Below the pieces are notes generated by a model. It did not search any database and was not told the DNA's origin. It was given only the letters and a program-made list of their open reading frames with translations. This document shows, in pieces, positions 1-3,962 of a stretch of DNA of 5,226 nt (position 1 is its first letter; each line of letters begins with the position of its first letter). The stretch is taken from NCBI GenBank assembly GCA_027053375.1, contig JALUJC010000059.1:1-5226 (forward strand), written 5' to 3'. The position numbers and the translations under genes were made by a program. Source of the DNA: Caldifarciminota bacterium. GTDB lineage: Bacteria > Hydrothermota > Hydrothermia > S141-80.

Positions 1-240
1 CGCATCCATCCCCGCCATCCGCTGGGCAAGGGCCACAGGGATCAGGGATTTCAGGATATCCAGCAACCCCGTAAGCAGGCCGATCTTTTTTCCCGCAGCG
101 CGGATCACATTGGTGGCCCCGATGTTCCCCGACCCCACCGTTCGGGGATCCACCCCCGCGAAAGTCTTACTGAGTATCAGTCCGAAGGGAATCCCCCCGA
201 TCAGGTAACCGGCCAGTGCCCATCCCCAGGGAAGATTCAT
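1..240 (-). CDS. plsY: Glycerol-3-phosphate acyltransferase PlsY, N-terminal 80 residues (cut by window edge)
   Basis: PlsY is an integral membrane enzyme that transfers an acyl group from acyl-phosphate to glycerol-3-phosphate, giving lysophosphatidic acid, the first step of phospholipid synthesis in most bacteria. Seen here: an N-terminal hydrophobic helix (about residues 5-24, including [12 protein letters not shown]), then the family signature [12 protein letters not shown] at residues 36-47, which carries the conserved Ser, Asn and Arg of the first active-site motif, then [15 protein letters not shown] leading into the second helix. The usual LDxxKG segment reads LDILKS, so the Gly after the conserved Lys is a Ser. 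The ATG at 240 overlaps the recA stop codon (ATGA) and follows a strong AAGGAGGT ribosome binding site, so translational coupling to recA is likely. The frame stays open to position 1; the remainder, normally another 110-140 residues, lies outside the window. Identification is secure from the signature motif. Confidence 0.93.
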   Translation of the reverse strand, partial: MNLPWGWALAGYLIGGIPFGLILSKTFAGVDPRTVGSGNIGATNVIRAAGKKIGLLTGLLDILKSLIPVALAQRMAGMDA

Positions 241-1283
241 GGCTTACCTCCTTCGGCTTCCGGCAGCAAACCTGCTTTCTCCCGGATCTTGCGTTCAATT
301 TCCTGTGCCAGATCCGGATGCTCTTCCAGGTATTTTCGGGCGTTCTCGCGACCCTGACCCAGCTGAAGATCGCCATAAGAATACCAGGATCCGCTGCGTC
401 GAACCACTTCGTACTGCAGGCCCAGATCAATCAGCTCTCCCAGTCGGGAGATGCCTTTTCCGTACAGAATGTCAAAGCGTGCCACACGATAAGGTGGTGC
501 CAGTTTGTTTTTCACCACCTTGACGGTTACTTCCGAGCCCACCGCCTGGCCTTTCTCCTGAATGGGGCTCTGCCGGGCATGCACAGAGAGCCGGACGCTG
601 GCGGCAAACTTCAGGGCAAGCCCGCCAGGCGTGGTCTCTGGATTGCCGTAGGCCTGAATCTTGTGCCGCACCTGGTTAATGAAAATCACACAGGTATTGG
701 ACCGGGAAACCACCCCGGTCAACCGACGAATGGCCCGGCTCATCAGGCGCGCCTGGACCCCCACACTCTGATCGTCAATGGTTCCCTCAATCTCTGAACG
801 AGGAACCAGGGCGGCCACGGAGTCAATCACCACGAGATCCACAGCACCACTCTGGACCAGTTTCTCCACAATATCCAGCGCCTGTTCACCGGTATCTGGC
901 TGGGAAACCACCAGGTTGTCCAGCTGAACGCCCAGTTTCTCCGCATACCCCGGGTCCATGGCGTGTTCTGCATCAATAAACGCCGCAATTCCCCCCATCT
1001 TCTGGGCTTCCGCGATGGCATGCAGGGCCAGGGTGGTTTTCCCCGAGGCCTCTGTCCCGTAGATTTCCACAATCCGACCCCGTGGATACCCCCCGATCCC
1101 CATGGCGATATCCAGGCCCAGGGAGCCTGATGGGATCACATCCACCTGCTGCTTGCGCACTTCACCCAGGCGCATGACCGTCCCCTCGCCATGGGTTCGC
1201 TGGATTTGCTGCAGGGCAGCCTGCAACGCCTTCATCCGCTCGTCAGGAACCTGAGACCTGTTTTTGCCTTTTCCTCTGGCCAT
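237..1283 (-). CDS. recA: Recombinase RecA, full length (348 aa)
   Basis: RecA is the ATP-dependent strand-exchange protein that forms filaments on single-stranded DNA for homologous recombination and, where LexA is present, for SOS induction. Visible in order: a basic N-terminus and helix (1-40); Walker A GTEASGKT at 76-83; the DAEHAMDP segment at 104-111 with the catalytic Glu at 106; Walker B LVVIDSV at 150-156; loop L1 around 163-175; FINQ at 201-204 with the ATP-sensing Gln; loop L2 with [10 protein letters not shown] at 212-221; VVKNK at 256-260; and the C-terminal domain with [14 protein letters not shown] (298-311). The length is normal. Oddities: L2 is one residue shorter than usual (KIQAYGNP against the common KIGVMFGNP), the usual Pro of Walker A is Thr, L1 has Val where E. 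coli has Met164, and ETTTGG is ETTPGG. The start follows a GGAGG site and lies 12 nt after the dcd stop, so the gene is probably expressed from the dcd promoter. No convincing LexA box was seen. Confidence 0.97.
   Translation of the reverse strand: MARGKGKNRSQVPDERMKALQAALQQIQRTHGEGTVMRLGEVRKQQVDVIPSGSLGLDIAMGIGGYPRGRIVEIYGTEASGKTTLALHAIAEAQKMGGIAAFIDAEHAMDPGYAEKLGVQLDNLVVSQPDTGEQALDIVEKLVQSGAVDLVVIDSVAALVPRSEIEGTIDDQSVGVQARLMSRAIRRLTGVVSRSNTCVIFINQVRHKIQAYGNPETTPGGLALKFAASVRLSVHARQSPIQEKGQAVGSEVTVKVVKNKLAPPYRVARFDILYGKGISRLGELIDLGLQYEVVRRSGSWYSYGDLQLGQGRENARKYLEEHPDLAQEIERKIREKAGLLPEAEGGKP
246..253 (-). promoter_or_regulatory. Shine-Dalgarno site of plsY inside the recA 3' end
   Basis: The minus strand reads AAGGAGGT, a near-perfect anti-16S match, 5 nt before the plsY ATG and within the last codons of recA. 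It fixes the plsY start and supports translation immediately after RecA termination. Confidence 0.8.
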
Positions 1284-1286
1284 GGC

Positions 1287-1293
1287 ACCTCCC
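1287..1293 (-). promoter_or_regulatory. Shine-Dalgarno site of recA
   Basis: GGGAGGT on the minus strand, placed in the 12-nt gap between the dcd stop and the recA ATG with 3-4 nt spacing. The site begins only 2 nt after the dcd stop codon, so ribosomes finishing dcd could restart on recA. Confidence 0.7.
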
Positions 1294-1295
1294 TC

Positions 1296-2153
1296 TCACC
1301 GGTTTTCCGGTGCAACCCCCTCCACCCTGGGCAGGGTGACACCGACCTGTTTCTGATATTTCCCCTGACGGTCCGCATAGGAGACCTCGCAGGGCTCATC
1401 CGCCTCCAGGAAGATCACCTGGGCAATGCCCTCTCCGGCATAGATCCTGGCCGGAAGCGGTGTGGTATTGGAAATCTCAATGGTCAGATAGCCCTCCCAC
1501 TCGGGTTCCAGAGGGGTGATGTTCACAATAATGCCACAGCGGGCATAGGTGGATTTTCCCACGACAAGACCGAACACCCCCCGGGGGATTCGGAAATACT
1601 CCACGCTCCGTGCCAGGGCAAAGGAGTTCGGGGGAACCACGCACACATCTCCTTCCACATCCACAAAGGAACCCGGGTGAAAGTTTTTGGGATCAATCAC
1701 GATCGAAGGGTCGGGCAGGCGTTCCAGAAGCCTTCCCGCATCTTCGCGGTGTCGCTGAAGGAAAGGCAACAACTGGGAAAGAAGCGCCGCCACATCCCCC
1801 GGACGGTCCACCCACAGCACACCGTCCCGGAGTGAACCCGTACCCATCTGGGTTCGTACCCGGTCCAGCAGGGGCGCATCCAGCCCTTCAAACGCCAGAG
1901 CCGGAGGATCCAGGTGCACCTTCCCGTGAAGGTCCAGCAGCGCCGCAAGGTAGCCTTTCTCTGCGCCAGACAGCGTGCGGACCGTGGATTCCGGCTGGAA
2001 AACCTTGAATTCTCTGGCCACACGGATGTCGTACCCATAGGAAGAGAGCCCGAAGGAAACCATCCCCCTGCGAACCAGACGATCCTCAAAGGGTTCAATC
2101 ATCCGGTCCTGCAGGCACCGTTCACGTATCCACCGATCGTTTTTCAGTCCCAT
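1296..2153 (-). CDS. dcd: dCTP deaminase with an in-frame LAGLIDADG-like inserted domain (285 aa)
   Basis: dCTP deaminase converts dCTP to dUTP and ammonia, feeding dUMP and thymidylate synthesis in the cytosol as a homotrimer. The N-terminal part ([20 protein letters not shown], then [16 protein letters not shown], residues 4-52) and the C-terminal part from IVIDPKNF (151-158) match the family closely: [21 protein letters not shown] (167-187), GKSTYARCG (199-207, with the Ser and Arg of the active site), [13 protein letters not shown] (216-228, with the catalytic Glu at 226), [18 protein letters not shown], and [14 protein letters not shown] near the end. Between them sit about 95 foreign residues (see the separate entry); without them the length is about 190, the family norm. 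The start at 2153 is chosen because family members begin like MGLKNDRW and because the open frame further upstream runs through the probable promoter. A weak GAGG lies about 10 nt before this ATG. It is the first gene of an operon with recA and plsY. Confidence 0.93.
   Translation of the reverse strand: MGLKNDRWIRERCLQDRMIEPFEDRLVRRGMVSFGLSSYGYDIRVAREFKVFQPESTVRTLSGAEKGYLAALLDLHGKVHLDPPALAFEGLDAPLLDRVRTQMGTGSLRDGVLWVDRPGDVAALLSQLLPFLQRHREDAGRLLERLPDPSIVIDPKNFHPGSFVDVEGDVCVVPPNSFALARSVEYFRIPRGVFGLVVGKSTYARCGIIVNITPLEPEWEGYLTIEISNTTPLPARIYAGEGIAQVIFLEADEPCEVSYADRQGKYQKQVGVTLPRVEGVAPENR
1707..1991 (-). other. Inserted degenerate LAGLIDADG endonuclease-like domain within dcd (residues about 55-149)
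   Basis: This segment interrupts the dCTP deaminase exactly where homologs read roughly EFK-F-(short hairpin)-VDPKNF. The insert follows the layout of one LAGLIDADG repeat. [10 protein letters not shown] (68-77) aligns with LAGLIDADG; a strand (ALAF, 85-88) follows, then helix [14 protein letters not shown] with GTGSL (91-108) as in the usual 'lL..i....G.Gsi' segment, a strand VLWVD (112-116), and a helix ending in [19 protein letters not shown] (126-144), matching the typical 'l..llpyL..Kr.qa..ll' tail. The acidic residue that binds the catalytic metal (the last D of LAGLIDADG) is His76, so nuclease activity is unlikely. None of the intein splicing blocks (N-terminal Cys/Ser block A, block B TxxH, terminal HN) is seen, and the segment is too short for a Hint domain, so it should remain in the mature protein. 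The LAGLIDADG assignment is by eye. Confidence 0.7.
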
Positions 2154-2196
2154 GTCTGTGGCGCCTCGCCGTTGTTGCGGGTTGTTGAATGGGTAT

Positions 2197-2225
2197 ACCA
2201 TACAGGGAGGGCATAAAACCGTCAA
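2197..2225 (-). promoter_or_regulatory. Sigma-70-type promoter of the dcd-recA-plsY operon
   Basis: On the minus strand TTGACG (2220-2225) is followed by a 17-bp spacer and TATGGT (2197-2202). The expected transcription start is near 2190, giving a leader of about 37 nt before the dcd ATG at 2153. The promoter lies in the 85-bp gap after the upstream membrane gene, which argues that dcd begins a separate transcription unit and that the longer in-frame start near 2225 is not used. Confidence 0.6.
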
Positions 2226-2238
2226 GGAAATAAGGAGT

Positions 2239-2643
2239 TTACGCGTCCGGCCGCTGTTCGGGCAGGGGATAGGGGGTGGGGGGTTTCACGCGAGGCCAGG
2301 CATGAAGAAGGAAAAGACAGGTCCCCACTGTTTCGAGCCACCGTCCCGGCCCCCATCCTCCCACGTGTACACCCAGGCCACCCAGCACCATGAGCCAGCC
2401 CAGATAGGCCAGGGAAGGACGACGGCGTTCGGCGCCGAAACGAGGAAGAATCCAGTAAGCCACCCCCATCACAAACTGCAGGGCAAACCCCACCGCCATC
2501 CACTCCATATGAAGGGAGTGCAGGCTCCAGGCCCACACAGGAACCCCCAGGGCGCGATGGGTCAGCATCAGCGCCCCCCATCCGGCCGCCACCAGCCAGA
2601 AAAGCAACGCCAATCGCACCGCCCACCGTGTCAGAAAAGGCAT
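2239..2643 (-). CDS. Small four-helix membrane protein, second of a paralogous pair (134 aa)
   Basis: Inner-membrane protein of unassigned function. Predicted membrane segments are about residues 8-27, 44-66, 78-95 and 103-115, followed by a proline-rich, charged tail. The core is [16 protein letters not shown] (42-57) running into [10 protein letters not shown] (60-69). The pattern 'H..H....G.......GvaYwilPR' resembles the helix of heme-copper oxidase and NO-reductase subunit I relatives (FixN/NorB) and the NnrS-like group, where the His residues bind heme or metal; that link is an inference from the motif. The protein shares its start (MPFLxRxxVR) and the VGxxxxxxxGVAYWxxPR block with the protein encoded just upstream, so the two look like a tandem duplication. 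The start at 2643 is 2 nt after the neighbour's stop, implying coupled translation. The open frame extends upstream to 3273, but that part runs antiframe through the neighbour and is not protein-like. Confidence 0.72.
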   Translation of the reverse strand: MPFLTRWAVRLALLFWLVAAGWGALMLTHRALGVPVWAWSLHSLHMEWMAVGFALQFVMGVAYWILPRFGAERRRPSLAYLGWLMVLGGLGVHVGGWGPGRWLETVGTCLFLLHAWPRVKPPTPYPLPEQRPDA

Positions 2644-2645
2644 GG

Positions 2646-3047
2646 CTACCGCTTCCCCAGGGCACGTATTCGGCGCCAGATGGCGACAGTGAACACGGCC
2701 CCTCCCAGCCACTGGGTCCAGGCACCCAGCACCAGCAGCATCGGCCAGGGTCCCGCCGTACCCAGGATGGTGAGGGGTTCGCTCACCACCCGGAGCCACA
2801 GCCCCACCAGCAACAGTCCATAGGCTGTCGCCACCCAGGAAGAACGTCCAAGCGGACGCTCCCGGCTTTCCCGGGGGAACATCCAGTAGGCCACCCCGAA
2901 AATCAGAAAGGTCAACCAGCCCACAAAAAAGAGATGCAGTACCGCAGGCCGCAGATACAGCACATCGCCACGGGCAGCCCACAGACCCAGGGCCAGAAGC
3001 AAATGCACAAACGCCGTACGGACATACAGCCGAACCAGAAAGGGCAT
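2646..3047 (-). CDS. Small four-helix membrane protein, first of a paralogous pair (133 aa)
   Basis: Inner-membrane protein of unassigned function with predicted helices at about residues 9-25, 35-57, 71-88 and 100-124 and a basic C-terminus (WRRIRALGKR). Helix 2 reads LRPAVLHLFFVGWLTFLIF then GVAYWMFPRE (51-60). The 'LH...vGW......GvaYw..PR' arrangement is like the helix that carries a heme/metal His in subunit I of cbb3-type oxidases and NO reductases, but the protein is far too short to be such a subunit. A small redox- or heme-associated or assembly role is therefore only a guess. The start at 3047 has an AGGGAG site 6 nt upstream and matches the MPFL start of its neighbour. It forms a two-gene unit with the downstream paralog. 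In helix 2, His38 aligns with a Glu in the paralog, which instead has His residues close by, so the two may have complementary roles, for example as a heterodimer. Confidence 0.75.
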   Translation of the reverse strand: MPFLVRLYVRTAFVHLLLALGLWAARGDVLYLRPAVLHLFFVGWLTFLIFGVAYWMFPRESRERPLGRSSWVATAYGLLLVGLWLRVVSEPLTILGTAGPWPMLLVLGAWTQWLGGAVFTVAIWRRIRALGKR

Positions 3048-3053
3048 ACGGAT

Positions 3054-3079
3054 CTCCCTGTGGAAGTGCCCCTATTGTA
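3054..3079 (-). promoter_or_regulatory. Promoter -10 element and ribosome binding site of the membrane-protein pair
   Basis: On the minus strand TACAAT (3074-3079, one mismatch to TATAAT) lies about 27 nt before the ATG at 3047, and AGGGAG (3054-3059) lies 6 nt before it. The start of transcription would be near 3067, giving a leader of about 20 nt. No good -35 box is visible 16-18 bp upstream (the best is TCTGAA or CTGAAG), so an activator or a different sigma factor is possible. Confidence 0.42.
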
Positions 3080-3120
3080 CACACCTTCGTCCGTTCCTTC
3101 AGAACAGGAGAGGATGCAGG

Positions 3121-3145
3121 GGAGAACAGATCTCCGTCTGTCTCC
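3121..3145. repeat. Hairpin, 9 bp stem with one bulged A
   Basis: GGAG (3121-3124), a bulged A, then ACAGA (3126-3130) pair with TCTGT (3137-3141) and CTCC (3142-3145) around a 6-nt loop. No T-run follows on either strand, so it is not a standard intrinsic terminator. It lies about 42 bp upstream of the -10 box of the membrane-protein pair, where a regulator could bind. Confidence 0.5.
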
Positions 3146-3161
3146 GGGTGCGCGTCCAACC

Positions 3162-3178
3162 GTTCCATGAGACGGAAC
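3162..3178. repeat. Short hairpin GTTCC/GGAAC
   Basis: A 5-bp perfect inverted repeat with a 7-nt loop, 16 bp from the larger hairpin at 3121-3145. It could also be half-sites of an operator. It is short enough to be chance. Confidence 0.3.
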
Positions 3179-3459
3179 AAAATGCCTTCAGTCGTACGTG
3201 GATTCACCTGAACAAACTTCATAGAGGGTACAGGAACGTCAGGATTGACCAGGGCGAGATGATTTACGCACATCCTCGAAAGAAAGGGGTGGGGATTCCC
3301 ACGACGGGACCATGCGAACGGAGCATTCTGACAGGCTCTTCTCTGCAGAGGATCAAACCATCTTCTCTTCCCGTCACACAGCCCTTTCCCCCTATCCCGC
3401 GATGCTGTTCAGTCCCTTCCACCTCATTCTACAGCACGCACAGGGGTCAGAAAAGGGAC

Positions 3460-3488
3460 TTGATGCGTGGAGACGTGCGCTGTATCCT
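3460..3488 (+). promoter_or_regulatory. Promoter for a leaderless thioesterase mRNA
   Basis: TTGATG (3460-3465), a 17-bp spacer and TATCCT (3483-3488) form a sigma-70-like promoter. The expected transcription start, 6-7 nt after the -10 box, falls on the A of the ATG at 3495. No Shine-Dalgarno sequence lies at a usable distance before that ATG, which agrees with leaderless initiation. Confidence 0.5.
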
Positions 3489-3494
3489 GTCCCC

Positions 3495-3962
3495 ATGGCA
3501 ACGCACGAGCGCAGAGAATGGAAACGCCTTCCCACCCATGGTCCCTGTCTGGTATGCGGATCGGAAAATCCCCGGGGGTTCGGTCTGACGTGGTACCTCC
3601 GCCCCGACGGGGTGGTGACGGCCGTCCACACCTTCACCATCCACCAGCAGGGTCCACCATCCTTCGCCCACGGTGGCGCCACCGCTGCCGTTCTGGATGA
3701 GGCCATGGGGGCCGCGGTATGGATTCAGGGATACCGGGTGGTGGCGGTACACCTGGAGGTGGAATACCGCCGTCCGGTCCCCCTGGGGGTGGAGGTTACG
3801 GTGGAAGGCTGGGTGGTGGAAGGTGAAGAGGAACGGATTCTTCGCGCGGAGGGGCGCATCCTCCTGCCCGATGGACGGGTTGCCGTGATGTCCCGGGGGT
3901 TGTATGCCGAGGCGCCCCAGTATTTTCAGGAATTGGGGGAATTTTCCTGGCGCCCCTCATGA
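3495..3962 (+). CDS. Hotdog-fold thioesterase-like protein (PaaI/4HBT type, 155 aa)
   Basis: A cytosolic single-domain hotdog protein, most likely an acyl-CoA thioesterase; the acyl substrate is unknown. The N-terminal CLVCGSENPRGFGL (18-31) is the Cys-x-x-Cys, 'NPxGL' entry segment common in this family. FAHGGATAAVLDEAMG (57-72) is the HGG motif (59-61) on the central helix with the acidic pair D68/E69 in the usual place of the catalytic residue. The strands VVAVHLEVEYRRPVPLG (82-98) and VTVEGWVVEGEEERILRAEGRILLPDGRVA (101-130) complete the hotdog sheet. The length is typical. The frame is open upstream to 3312, but those 61 codons look unlike protein, and the family usually begins just before the CxxC segment, so the ATG at 3495 is chosen. 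It would be leaderless. Its last 37 bp overlap the end of the convergent gene on the other strand. Confidence 0.87.
   Translation: MATHERREWKRLPTHGPCLVCGSENPRGFGLTWYLRPDGVVTAVHTFTIHQQGPPSFAHGGATAAVLDEAMGAAVWIQGYRVVAVHLEVEYRRPVPLGVEVTVEGWVVEGEEERILRAEGRILLPDGRVAVMSRGLYAEAPQYFQELGEFSWRPS

Larger units (their letters stand above)
3048..3494. other. Gene-free spacer between divergent transcription units
   Basis: These 447 bp separate the leftward membrane-protein pair from the rightward thioesterase gene. Open frames cross it on both strands (up to about 146 residues), but none has a Shine-Dalgarno site, recognisable motif or consistent codon bias. It holds the promoter elements at each end, two hairpins (3121-3145 and 3162-3178), a 7-bp inverted repeat (3303-3309 with 3369-3375) and a perfect 10-bp palindrome CTCTGCAGAG (3341-3350). 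No tRNA or known riboswitch was recognised. Confidence 0.6.

Noticed and set aside
216..797. Long plus-strand open frame antisense to recA
   Set aside because: recA is unambiguous on the other strand. The antisense frame has no motif and arises from codon bias in GC-rich DNA.
1302..1313. CCGG-TTTT-CCGG inverted repeat at the end of dcd as a terminator
   Set aside because: The stem is only 4 bp, lies inside the coding sequence just before recA, and has no T-run after it on the transcribed strand.
1707..1991. Full intein in dcd
   Set aside because: About 95 residues are too few for a Hint splicing domain, there is no Cys at the N-junction, no TxxH block and no terminal His-Asn, so protein splicing is not supported.
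2154..2225. A 24-codon N-terminal extension of dcd beginning at 2225
   Set aside because: It covers the -10 and -35 boxes and the untranslated leader, has no ribosome binding site, and homologs start at the MGLKNDRW equivalent.
2644..3273. A 210-codon N-terminal extension of the second membrane protein
   Set aside because: Most of it runs in another frame through the first membrane protein gene, and its composition (Cys- and Gly-rich, no helices) is that of a shadow frame. The segment 3050-3273 looks slightly protein-like but lacks a ribosome binding site and includes the -10 box.
3315..3329. Gram-positive-type LexA box (GAAC...ATTC)
   Set aside because: One half-site deviates from GTTC, the spacing is off, and it is far from any start codon.
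3312..3494. A 61-codon N-terminal extension of the thioesterase-like gene
   Set aside because: No family similarity, no ribosome binding site, and it would contain the promoter at 3460-3488.
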